6,014 nt of DNA from an uncultured Coriobacteriales bacterium (GCA_946530775.1 CAMNAH010000075.1:1-6014), one strand, 5' to 3'; shown: positions 1-5,732, counted from the stretch's first letter. The notes: a model not told the origin generated them from the letters alone. Program-made: numbers and translations.

Positions 1-702
1 CACGACCTCGGCGTCGAAGCCCACGCGCTCGGCGATCTCGGGACGGAGATGGCCCAGCGAGACGCCCGGCATGGAGATGGGCAGGAACATGCCGCGCGGA
101 AGGCCCAGGCGGGCGATGAGCTCGTCGTCCCAGGCACACGTCTCGGCGTTCACAAGCGCCGTGGTGCTCGCATTGGTGTACTCGTTGGCCTTGGCGCCGC
201 AGAGCACGAAATTGAGGTAGTCGGGCACCATGAGGAAGGTCTTCGCGGCATCGAGCTGCGCGCGATCCTCGCGGGAGAGCGCGAAGAGCTGGTAGCAGGT
301 GTTGAACTGCTGGTACTGGATGCCCGTGCGCCCATACTGCTCATCGAAGGAGAGGATGCCCTCGGAAGCGAGAAGGTCGCGCATGCCCTCGGTGCGGGCG
401 TCGCGATAGCCCACGCAGTCGCCGATGCGCGCGTCGTTATCGTCGAGCAGCACGAAGTCGACGGCCCAGGTGTCGATGCCGATGGTCGTGGGCGAGAAGC
501 CCTGCTCGTGCGCAGCGGCGAGGCCCGCGATCACGCTCTCGGCGAGGGCATCGATGTCCCAGCAGAGATGCCCGTTCCTCTTGACGAGGCCGTTCTCGAA
601 GCGGTAGACCTCGGTGAGCTCCATGCGCCCGTCGACCACCTGCCCGATGATGTGGCGGCCGCTCGAGGCCCCGATATCGATTGCAAGATGACAACCAGCC
701 AT
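1..702 (-). CDS. rhaB: Rhamnulokinase (FGGY carbohydrate kinase), N-terminal 234 residues, cut by window edge
   Basis: Cytoplasmic kinase that phosphorylates L-rhamnulose to L-rhamnulose 1-phosphate, the second step of L-rhamnose breakdown. The frame is open from an ATG at 702 to base 1 with no stop, so the C-terminal half lies to the left; rhamnulokinases are usually about 470-490 residues. The N-terminal FGGY lobe is clear. DIGASSGRHIIG at residues 9-20 is the ATP-phosphate loop typical of RhaB, FENGLVKRNGHLCWDID at 36-51 and IGIDTWAVDFVLL at 74-86 are RhaB-type sugar-site signatures, and YRDART stands at 99-104. The catalytic Asp of the family would fall beyond the edge. The start is supported by GAGAGGGG ending 6 nt before ATG. 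It is transcribed divergently from an AraC-type regulator, its likely controller. Kinase family is near certain; rhamnulose rather than another ketose is inferred from whole-sequence resemblance. Confidence 0.93.
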   Translation of the reverse strand, partial: MAGCHLAIDIGASSGRHIIGQVVDGRMELTEVYRFENGLVKRNGHLCWDIDALAESVIAGLAAAHEQGFSPTTIGIDTWAVDFVLLDDNDARIGDCVGYRDARTEGMRDLLASEGILSFDEQYGRTGIQYQQFNTCYQLFALSREDRAQLDAAKTFLMVPDYLNFVLCGAKANEYTNASTTALVNAETCAWDDELIARLGLPRGMFLPISMPGVSLGHLRPEIAERVGFDAEVV

Positions 703-743
703 GTCGTGCCCCTCTCTTTTAACGCTGTAGAAGAGATTTTGAT

Positions 744-771
744 ATTTTAAGAATACGCTGTTGAATCGCAA
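744..771 (-). promoter_or_regulatory. Candidate sigma-A promoter of rhaB
   Basis: Read on the minus strand, TTGCGA (766-771) and TAAAAT (744-749) are separated by 16 bp, a fair match to the housekeeping -35/-10 consensus. It lies in the AT-rich gap about 40 bp upstream of the rhaB start. The predicted transcript would begin near 737, giving a leader of about 35 nt that contains the ribosome binding site. The paired boxes at 787-816 lie just upstream of this -35, where an activator would sit. Confidence 0.5.
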
Positions 772-786
772 TGTTATATGCTACTG

Positions 787-816
787 ATGCGCATGTTCTT
801 TCGAAAAATGCGCATG
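787..816. promoter_or_regulatory. Two identical 9-bp boxes 21 bp apart, probable operator of the AraC-type regulator
   Basis: ATGCGCATG occurs at 787-795 and again at 808-816. The first eight bases of each copy are a perfect palindrome. The start-to-start spacing is exactly 21 bp, two helical turns. AraC itself binds tandem 17-bp half-sites separated by 4 bp, which also repeat every 21 bp. The pair lies between the candidate rhaB -35 and the regulator start, so one bound dimer could activate rhaB and repress the regulator gene. The repeat is seen directly; the binding role is inferred. Confidence 0.55.
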
Positions 817-822
817 ACCGAA

Positions 823-828
823 AAGGGG
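823..828 (+). promoter_or_regulatory. Ribosome binding site that fixes the regulator start at GTG 834
   Basis: AAGGGG lies 5 nt before GTG 834. The in-frame ATG at 771 has no purine-rich site upstream, and starting there would place the operator-like boxes inside the coding sequence. Confidence 0.7.
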
Positions 829-833
829 ATGCC

Positions 834-1697
834 GTGCTCACCTACAACCTGGACATCGAGGATAGGAGCCGTTGGATCATCGCCACACCCTCCGCCGCGC
901 AGACGGCGGAGCCCTACTTCTGCTCGGAGGTGGGCATCTTCTATGCGCACGGGCAGTTTTCAACCGCGCGCTCGGGCAAGGAGAGCTTCATCGTGTTCTA
1001 CACGCTCGAGGGCGAGGGCGTGGTGAGCCAGGGAGGACAGCGCGTCTCGCTCCTGCCTGGACACGCCCTGCTCATGGATTGCCGCACGCCCCAGAGCTAT
1101 CGCACCGCACCGTCGAGCAACCGATGGTTCCACCTGTGGGCACACATCGACGGCCCGGGCGTCGAACTCGCCGGTCGCGAGCTGGGGCTCCCCCGGCTCA
1201 CGCCCATCAAGGTACGCCAATCGCAGCTGCAGCCGCACTTCGACATGCTGTTCGGGAGGCTCAACGACGAGGCAGCGGGCGGCCGCGCACGCACGGGACT
1301 CGCCGCGCACGGACTCGTGACCGAACTCGTGGCGGCACAGGCGTATGCACAGGGATCGCACGATGAGGACGACCCGGTGTCGCGCGTCGTCGCCTATGTG
1401 GATGAGAACTACGCGGGGAAGACCTCGCTCGACGACCTCGCCCGTGTGGCCGCCGTGAGTCCCTCGCATCTGGTCAGGCTGTTCAAGGCGCGCATGGGCA
1501 CCACGCCGCACGACTATGTGCTGCGCCGCCGCATCACGCAGGCCAAGGAGCTGCTTGCCGAGACGCGCCTCACCGGCGCGGCCATCGCCGCGCAGGTGGG
1601 ATTCGCCTCCGAGAGCAACTTCTCATATAGGTTCTCGAAGATGGTCGGGCAGAGCCCGCGTGTCTACCGCGAGGGCTCGCCCGGAGCTGTATCGTAG
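834..1697 (+). CDS. AraC-family transcriptional regulator, probably of rhamnose utilisation
   Basis: DNA-binding regulator of 287 residues, the usual AraC-family length. Residues about 25-115 form an AraC-type ligand-binding cupin (PF02311-like): a series of beta strands with FYTLEGEGVV (55-64), then LLPGHALLMD (73-82) and WFHLWAHIDG (98-107). Residues about 183-280 are the double helix-turn-helix domain. The first helix-turn-helix is SLDDLARVAAVSPSHLVRLF (198-217). The second covers about 246-272 and includes IAAQVGFASESNFSYRF (251-267), the family's most conserved stretch. A GTG start at 834 is chosen because AAGGGG precedes it by 5 nt; an in-frame upstream ATG at 771 lacks a binding site. 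Divergence from rhaB and the paired boxes in the shared gap suggest it senses L-rhamnose or a derivative and controls rhaB. The ligand is inferred from context only. The 3' end meets the convergent RidA gene with 5 bp between stop codons. Confidence 0.93.
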   Translation: MLTYNLDIEDRSRWIIATPSAAQTAEPYFCSEVGIFYAHGQFSTARSGKESFIVFYTLEGEGVVSQGGQRVSLLPGHALLMDCRTPQSYRTAPSSNRWFHLWAHIDGPGVELAGRELGLPRLTPIKVRQSQLQPHFDMLFGRLNDEAAGGRARTGLAAHGLVTELVAAQAYAQGSHDEDDPVSRVVAYVDENYAGKTSLDDLARVAAVSPSHLVRLFKARMGTTPHDYVLRRRITQAKELLAETRLTGAAIAAQVGFASESNFSYRFSKMVGQSPRVYREGSPGAVS

Positions 1698-1702
1698 CCG
1701 CC

Positions 1703-2086
1703 CTAGATACGGGCGACCGCCTTGATCTCGACCCTGCCGCCCTTGGGCAGCGCCGCCACCTGGAACGCCGCGCGCGCAGGATACGGTGCCTCGAAGAACT
1801 CGGCATAGACCTCGTTCATGGCGCCGAACTCGGCGATGTCGGCGAGCATCACGGTGGTCTCGACCACGTCCGCCATGGTGGCGCCGGCCTCGGCCAGGAT
1901 GGCCTTGATGTTCTCGAGGCTCTGGCGGGTCTGGCTCCTCACGTCGTCGCCCGCGAACTCGCCGGTGGCGGGGATGAGGCCGAGCTGGCCGCTCACGTTG
2001 ATCGAGGTTCCCTCCGCTGCCATACCCTGGCTGTAGGGGCCGATGGCGGCGGGGGCGTTCGTGGTTGCGATGGCGCGCTTGCCCAT
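1703..2086 (-). CDS. ridA: RidA/YjgF/YER057c/UK114-family reactive enamine/imine deaminase
   Basis: Small cytoplasmic protein of 127 residues, the normal RidA length. RidA enzymes hydrolyse the 2-aminoacrylate-type enamines and imines released by PLP-dependent dehydratases, protecting PLP enzymes from damage. Visible signatures are APAAIGPYSQGM (residues 11-22), VSGQLGLIPATGEF (31-44), QTRQSLENIKAILAEAG (52-68) and ARAAFQVAALPKGGRVEI (104-121). Arg105 and Glu120 match the substrate-carboxylate arginine and conserved acid of active RidA, so it should be a true deaminase rather than an inactive paralogue. The ATG at 2086 is chosen because GGAG precedes it by 5 nt and the protein then begins exactly where RidA proteins do; the frame stays open further upstream without homology. 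It converges on the AraC-type regulator and diverges from the M50 protease, so it is probably transcribed alone. No functional link to rhamnose is visible. Confidence 0.95.
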   Translation of the reverse strand: MGKRAIATTNAPAAIGPYSQGMAAEGTSINVSGQLGLIPATGEFAGDDVRSQTRQSLENIKAILAEAGATMADVVETTVMLADIAEFGAMNEVYAEFFEAPYPARAAFQVAALPKGGRVEIKAVARI

Positions 2087-2168
2087 GGCATCTCCTTTCG
2101 GCTTGATGCAGATAAGGATAGCGCGAACGGCTATGATGAACGTGCGTGAGCGGCGGGAGGTACACGGC

Positions 2169-3311
2169 ATGGAGGTTCGCAGCGGGATGAAGAAGCTCAT
2201 CGGCCTGCTTGCCGGGCTCGGAACGGGCGTCGCCCTGGGCGTCATGCTCCTGCGCATCATCGACCTCGACGCCATCAGGCTGATGGGGCCGGGCGAGTTC
2301 GCGCTCTTCTACGGCCTGCTCATCGTGATGCTCGCCATTGCGCTGGTGCTGCAGTTCGCCCTCCACGAGGCGGGACACCTGGTATGCGGCCTTATCAGCG
2401 GCTACAGCTTCGTATCCTGGCGTCTGGGCAGCCTCATGGTCGTGCGCGCGGACGGGCGGCTCGCCCTGAAGCGCCTCTCGATGCCGGGAACGGGCGGGCA
2501 GTGCCTGATGTCGCCGCCCGGCGCGCCCGATGGCGACTTTCCCGTGATCCTCTACAACCTGGGAGGCGTCATCGCGAACCTCCTTTCCGCCGCCGCATGC
2601 GCAGCCCTTCTCCCCGTGGCGGGCGAGCACAAGATGCTCGCGGCTTTTCTCGGGGGCATGGCGTTCTTCGGCGTGGCGCTGGCCGTGATCAACGGGCTGC
2701 CCCTGCGGGGCGCGGCCGTTCCCAACGATGGATGGAACGCCCTCAACCTGGGCAAAGGCGGTCTGGCGCGCAGGTCGTTCTGGGTGCAGCTGGCCGTGAA
2801 CGGCCGTCTTGCGGAGGGCGTGCGCATGAGGGACATGCCCGGCGAGTGGTTCGAGCTTCCCCCCGAGACGGACCTGGGCGAGACGTTCGCCGCAACGCTT
2901 GCCGTCTTCGCCGAGAACCGCCTGATGGACGAGCACGCATTCGAGGAGGCCGAGGCGCTTTGCGGCAGGCTGCTCGCAGACGGCGCGGGAACGGTGGCGC
3001 TCCACAGGCCCCTGGTGGCCTGCGACCGCGTGTTCTGCAGGCTCGTCCTGGGGCGCGACGGCCATGAGGAGGAGCTCGAGGAAAAGGGCATCGCTCAGTA
3101 TCTGAGGATGCTTTCCGACAATCCCTCGGTGCTGCGGACGCGCTATGCGATCGAGCTGCTCGCGCACAGCGACCGCGAGGCTGCGCAGCGGCTGCGCGAG
3201 AAGTTCGACGAGGCCGCGCGCTCATATCCCGCCGAGGCCGATATCGCATGCGAACGCGAGCTCATGGAAGTGGCAGACGTGTGTGCGTTGAAGGAGCCGG
3301 CCCATGCCTGA
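2169..3311 (+). CDS. M50 / site-2-protease-like membrane zinc metalloprotease with helical C-terminal domain
   Basis: Predicted intramembrane or membrane-anchored zinc protease of 380 residues. The N-terminal half has about four hydrophobic segments (residues 8-31, 44-75, 124-151 and 156-178). HEAGH at 66-70, at the end of the second, gives two zinc-binding histidines and the catalytic Glu67. A GGxxxN-type motif (GGVIAN, 132-137) and NGLP...PNDG (175-188, Asp187 as third ligand) complete the M50 pattern; NDG replaces the commoner LDG. Residues about 190-380 are soluble, charged and mostly helical, perhaps a repeat-like scaffold, and I do not recognise them. No PDZ or CBS domain is seen. ATG 2169 is preceded by GGGAGG at 8 nt; ATG 2187 (MKKL...) is a possible alternative. 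The stop overlaps the EamA gene by 8 nt. The substrate is unknown: cleavage of a membrane-bound regulator or of a peptide precursor are both possible. Confidence 0.82.
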   Translation: MEVRSGMKKLIGLLAGLGTGVALGVMLLRIIDLDAIRLMGPGEFALFYGLLIVMLAIALVLQFALHEAGHLVCGLISGYSFVSWRLGSLMVVRADGRLALKRLSMPGTGGQCLMSPPGAPDGDFPVILYNLGGVIANLLSAAACAALLPVAGEHKMLAAFLGGMAFFGVALAVINGLPLRGAAVPNDGWNALNLGKGGLARRSFWVQLAVNGRLAEGVRMRDMPGEWFELPPETDLGETFAATLAVFAENRLMDEHAFEEAEALCGRLLADGAGTVALHRPLVACDRVFCRLVLGRDGHEEELEEKGIAQYLRMLSDNPSVLRTRYAIELLAHSDREAAQRLREKFDEAARSYPAEADIACERELMEVADVCALKEPAHA

Positions 3312-4188
3312 CCGGCGGAAACGTGCAACCATCGAGCTCGTGGCGTCGCTGCTCGTATTCGGCACGCTGGGACTGTTCGTGCGCCTCATCCCGCTGCCCC
3401 CGGTGACGATCGCGCTCACGCGCGGCCTTATCGGTGCGGCGGCGCTCATGGCGGTGCTGCGCGTGCGCGGCGGTCGCATGCAGCTGCCTCAAGACCGCGC
3501 CACCATGGCCGTGCTGCTCGCATCCGGCGTTGCGGTCACTCTCAACTGGGTCTTCCTGTTCATGGCCTATGAGCGCACCACGCTGGCGTCGGCCGAGCTC
3601 GCCTACGAGATGGCGCCGGTCTATGTGATGCTCGTCTCCCCCTTCGCGCTGGGCGAGAAGCTCACCCGCACCAAGGTCCTCTGCCTCGCAGGCGCCGTGG
3701 CAGGCATGGTGCTGGTCTCGGGCGTTCTCGAGCCCGGCGCAGCCGTGGGCATCACGCCCGAGGGCGTGGGTCTGGGACTCGTCTCGGCTGCCTTCTTCGC
3801 CACGACCATCGTGCTGAACCGAAAGCTCGCTGGCGTCGAGCCCTACACCAAGACCATCGTGCAGCTCTTCGTGGCGGGTATCGTGCTCGTGCCCTATGCT
3901 GCGGCGACAGGCATGCTCGACTTTGCCGGCATGGGCCTGCGCGAGGCTGCGCTCGTCGCAGTGGTGGGTATCGTGCACACGGGCATCGCGTTCGGCCTGT
4001 GGTTCGATGCGTTGGGGAACCTCCCCGCGCAGACGGTCTCCATCCTGGAGTACATCGACCCCATCGTCGCGCTCACCATCTCGGTGCTCGTGTTCCACGA
4101 GACGCTCACACCGCTGGGATGGGTCGGCGCCGCGCTCGTGCTGGGGTCGATGGCAGCAAGCGAGCTGCTCGACGAGCCCGACGACTAG
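3304..4188 (+). CDS. EamA/DMT-superfamily inner-membrane transporter
   Basis: Integral membrane protein of 294 residues with about ten predicted transmembrane helices in two five-helix halves, the standard layout of the drug/metabolite transporter superfamily. The first EamA repeat spans residues 8-140 and includes NWVFLFMAYERTTLASAELA (81-100). The second spans 153-287 and ends with the characteristic stretch from LPAQTVSILEYIDPIVAL (240-257) through HETLT (265-269). Members export or import amino acids, nucleosides and other small metabolites; the substrate cannot be told from sequence. AAGGAG at 3291-3296, 7 nt before the ATG, lies inside the end of the protease gene, and the reading frames overlap by 8 nt, so translation is probably coupled. 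The C-terminus is short and acidic (ELLDEPDD) and presumably cytoplasmic. No clear terminator follows the stop codon. Confidence 0.92.
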   Translation: MPDRRKRATIELVASLLVFGTLGLFVRLIPLPPVTIALTRGLIGAAALMAVLRVRGGRMQLPQDRATMAVLLASGVAVTLNWVFLFMAYERTTLASAELAYEMAPVYVMLVSPFALGEKLTRTKVLCLAGAVAGMVLVSGVLEPGAAVGITPEGVGLGLVSAAFFATTIVLNRKLAGVEPYTKTIVQLFVAGIVLVPYAAATGMLDFAGMGLREAALVAVVGIVHTGIAFGLWFDALGNLPAQTVSILEYIDPIVALTISVLVFHETLTPLGWVGAALVLGSMAASELLDEPDD

Positions 4189-4229
4189 AGGCACCGCGTC
4201 TTCCGTGTTCGTTTCGTGCGCCACCCCTG

Positions 4230-4249
4230 GAACCGTGCTAGACTGGTTC
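4230..4249 (+). promoter_or_regulatory. Candidate extended -10 promoter of the DUF2798-like gene, inside an inverted repeat
   Basis: TGCTAGACT at 4236-4244 fits an extended -10 element (TGn plus TAGACT, four of six consensus bases). No convincing -35 stands at 16-18 bp upstream. Transcription would start near 4251, leaving a leader of about 70 nt. The element is flanked symmetrically by GAACC (4230-4234) and GGTTC (4245-4249), an inverted repeat that could be an operator. A perfect 10-bp palindrome, GCTCGCGAGC, lies in the leader at 4262-4271. Confidence 0.35.
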
Positions 4250-4320
4250 ACGCAATGTGCTGCTCGCGAGCGTAAGTCCGGTTGCATCGACTATCCGGCA
4301 CCTGGCAAAAAGGAGCACAC

Positions 4321-4797
4321 ATGGCTTCCGAGAATACAACCCGCACGAATCACCCCCTTATGGAGTTCGCCTTCCCGGTGAGCATGGCGCTGCTCATGTG
4401 CTACGGCATGGAGCTCTACAACCATCTGCTCATGGGCGCGGGCCTCTCCCTGGCAACGCTGCTCTCGCCCTTCTCGGAGCTGCTCCCCATGGCTGCCGCC
4501 GTGGTAGTGATCGAGCACTTCATCGGCGGGCATATCGTCGATTACCTCATGGCGCGCATCGGCGACCCCGAGAAGATTCGCCTTCCCTATGGCATGGTGC
4601 TCGGCACCGTGACCTGCGTCGTGATGTGCCCGCTCATGAGCATGGTCGCCACGCTGGTGTTCAAGCATCCCACGCTGGCGACGATCGCACCCATCTGGTT
4701 CTCGACCTTCGCGCACAACCTGCCGTTCGCGCTTGCCTGGGCGCTTCTCGTAGCGCGCCCCATCAGCGGCGCCGTTGTGGACAGGCTCTCGCGATAA
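4321..4797 (+). CDS. DUF2798-like four-helix membrane protein of unknown function
   Basis: Small integral membrane protein of 158 residues with four predicted transmembrane segments at about 13-34, 51-72, 91-115 and 123-146. The pattern resembles DUF2798 proteins: a membrane-embedded ELYNHLL in helix 1 (31-37), ELLP (53-56) and IEHFIGGHIVDYL (64-76) in helix 2, then DPEK (82-85), MCPLMSMVATL (102-112) and AHNLPFALAW (131-140). Several acidic, His and Asn residues lie in or at the edge of the membrane (E31, H35, E65, H66, H132, N133), which suggests ion or proton handling or a buried binding site, but no function is established. ATG 4321 follows AGGAG by 5 nt; an in-frame ATG at 4282 has no such site. 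A 132-bp gap with promoter-like sequence separates it from the EamA gene, so it may be an independent unit. A palindromic, terminator-like element lies downstream. Confidence 0.75.
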   Translation: MASENTTRTNHPLMEFAFPVSMALLMCYGMELYNHLLMGAGLSLATLLSPFSELLPMAAAVVVIEHFIGGHIVDYLMARIGDPEKIRLPYGMVLGTVTCVVMCPLMSMVATLVFKHPTLATIAPIWFSTFAHNLPFALAWALLVARPISGAVVDRLSR

Positions 4798-4876
4798 CGC
4801 ACGAGCTCCTGAAGAACCCCGTTTGAACCAAACTTTTATTTTCTGGACAGAAAAATCCGAAAATGCGTCCAGATAG

Positions 4877-4912
4877 TAAAAGCTCGCTTTTCACGTTCAA
4901 AGCGAGCTTTTA
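4877..4912. terminator. Perfect 14-bp stem-loop, likely bidirectional terminator
   Basis: TAAAAGCTCGCTTT (4877-4890) and AAAGCGAGCTTTTA (4899-4912) are perfectly complementary around an 8-nt loop, TCACGTTC. The stem ends in a short T run on both strands, so it can terminate both the DUF2798-like gene from the left and the decarboxylase-cupin gene from the right. The U tract (four, then A/G, then three) is short for a strong intrinsic terminator. The stem joins the 3' arm of repeat unit A to the 5' arm of unit B. Confidence 0.6.
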
Positions 4913-4915
4913 GTT

Positions 4916-4946
4916 TCTGGACAAAACCCCGGCTGGTTTGTCCAGA
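4916..4946. terminator. Second hairpin, 12 bp with one bulge, next to the end of the decarboxylase-cupin gene
   Basis: TCTGGACAAAACC (4916-4928) pairs with GGTTTGTCCAGA (4935-4946), with one bulged A and a 6-nt loop (CCGGCT). On the minus strand it begins about 25 nt after the stop codon of the decarboxylase-cupin gene and is followed by AAACTAAAAG rather than a U tract, so it probably supports mRNA 3'-end stability or the neighbouring terminator rather than acting alone. Confidence 0.5.
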
Positions 4947-4970
4947 TTATAAAGGTTGGCTTTTCAGAAC

Positions 4971-5732
4971 CTATGCCAGCTGGCCGTAGGTCTCGTCGTC
5001 GACGGGCTCGAGCCACTCGGCATGGCCGCCCTCGCCGGGCACCTCGATGGCAAGGTGCGAGAACCAGCTGTTCGGCGCGGCGCCATGCCAGTGCTTCACA
5101 CCTGCGGGGATGTTCACGCAGTCGCCGGGCATAAGCTCGCGTGCGGGCTTACCCCATTCCTGGTAGTAGCCGCGGCCGGCCACGCACACCAGGATCTGAC
5201 CGCCGCCTTTGTCGGCGTGGTGGATATGCCAGTTGTTGCGGCAACCCGGCTCGAAGGTCACGTTGAAGACGCCCACCTGGTCGGTAGAGACGGGCGCGAG
5301 ATAGCTCTGGCCCACGAAGTACTGCGCATAGGCGTCGTTGGGCGCACCGATGGGAAATACCATGCTCGCGGCATGCGCGGCCTTGGCGGCATCCTCCTCG
5401 GCAGTTGCCTCGTCTGCCCAGACGTTCTTGGCAAGGTTGAAGACGGCCCACGCCTTGGGCCATCCCGCGTAGAAGGCCACGTGCGTCACGACAGCGGCGA
5501 TCTCTGCGCGCGTCACGCCGTGCGCCTTGGCATTCTGCAGGTGGTAGACGAGCGAGTTGTCGGTGATGCCCTGCGCCATAAGCGCGACCACGGTGATGAT
5601 GCAGCGGGTCTTGAGGTCGATGTCCTCGTTGTTCCAGTTCTCGCCAAAGAGAACATCATCGTTGAAGTGCGCGAACTCGGGGGCGAACTCCCCCAGCGCG
5701 TTGCGTCCCGCCGTCTGAACGATCTTAGCCAT
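4971..5732 (-). CDS. Carboxymuconolactone decarboxylase-family protein fused to a C-terminal cupin
   Basis: Cytoplasmic two-domain protein of 253 residues. Residues about 10-110 match the CMD/YurZ-type helical domain: RCIITVVALMAQG (43-55), YHLQNAKAHGVTRAEI (63-78) and THVAFYAGWPKAW (83-95). His64, Glu77 and His84 are candidate proton-relay residues, and the AhpD CxxC redox pair is absent. Residues about 150-235 form a single cupin: WHIHH (168-172), GQILVCVAGRGYY (178-190), PGDCVNIPAGVKHWHG (202-217). His169, His171, Gln179 and His214 would bind the metal, with Gln in place of the usual Glu. The start at 5732 is supported by GAAAGGA 8 nt upstream. Such fusions are widespread in anaerobic gut bacteria without a proven substrate, so aromatic lactone decarboxylation should not be assumed. 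It follows another minus-strand gene by 33 bp and is probably cotranscribed with it. Downstream lie the palindromic hairpins. Confidence 0.9.
   Translation of the reverse strand: MAKIVQTAGRNALGEFAPEFAHFNDDVLFGENWNNEDIDLKTRCIITVVALMAQGITDNSLVYHLQNAKAHGVTRAEIAAVVTHVAFYAGWPKAWAVFNLAKNVWADEATAEEDAAKAAHAASMVFPIGAPNDAYAQYFVGQSYLAPVSTDQVGVFNVTFEPGCRNNWHIHHADKGGGQILVCVAGRGYYQEWGKPARELMPGDCVNIPAGVKHWHGAAPNSWFSHLAIEVPGEGGHAEWLEPVDDETYGQLA

Larger units (their letters stand above)
4826..4963. repeat. Tandem pair of palindromic repeat units (MITE- or REP-like) between convergent genes
   Basis: This AT-rich gap contains two similar units with starts 74 bp apart. Unit A begins CTTTTATTTTCTGGACA at 4833 and unit B begins CTTTTAGTTTCTGGACA at 4907. 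Both end with GTCCAGAT followed by TAAA-rich sequence and GCTTTTCA (to 4893 and 4966). Each unit is itself an inverted repeat. In B, 4899-4912 pairs with 4950-4963 (one mismatch, two G-U), then a 3x3 internal loop, then 4916-4928 pairs with 4935-4946 (12 bp, one bulged A). In A, CTTTTA pairs with TAAAAG and TCTGGAC with GTCCAGA, with more decay outside. No coding frame is apparent. It could be a palindromic repeat family, a miniature mobile element, or a duplicated bidirectional terminator. Confidence 0.8.

Noticed and set aside
49..750. A 233-codon plus-strand open frame opposite rhaB
   Set aside because: It is antisense to a clearly recognisable rhamnulokinase frame, shows no domain and has no plausible binding site.
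771..833. Upstream in-frame ATG extension of the AraC-type regulator (21 extra residues)
   Set aside because: No ribosome binding site precedes ATG 771, and the extension is translated operator-like DNA; GTG 834 has AAGGGG at 5 nt.
2087..2168. Promoters in the gap between ridA and the M50 protease gene
   Set aside because: TATGAT at 2132-2137 resembles a -10, but the only TTGATG is 23 bp away, too far for a -35. The minus-strand candidates also have wrong spacing. Promoters must be here, but I cannot place them.
1623..3167. A 514-codon open frame on the minus strand across the RidA and M50 protease genes
   Set aside because: It is rich in Arg, His, Pro and Gly with no recognisable domain, lies antisense to two genes with strong family motifs and ribosome binding sites, and is the usual artefact of GC-rich codon bias.
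3262..4287. A 341-codon open frame on the minus strand opposite the EamA transporter
   Set aside because: The translation is His/Gln/Asp/Arg-rich low-complexity sequence mirroring a hydrophobic membrane protein gene; no domain, no ribosome binding site.
4821..4841. GTTTG-AAC-CAAAC followed by TTTTATTTT as a simple terminator of the DUF2798-like gene
   Set aside because: The 5-bp AT-rich stem with a 3-nt loop is too weak alone. Its right half belongs to the larger palindromic repeat, which is the better terminator candidate.
4826..4963. CRISPR array or tRNA at the repeated region
   Set aside because: There are only two units, each palindromic with variable loops rather than identical repeats with unique spacers. 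The cloverleaf-like fold lacks tRNA dimensions and the conserved T-loop and anticodon-arm features.
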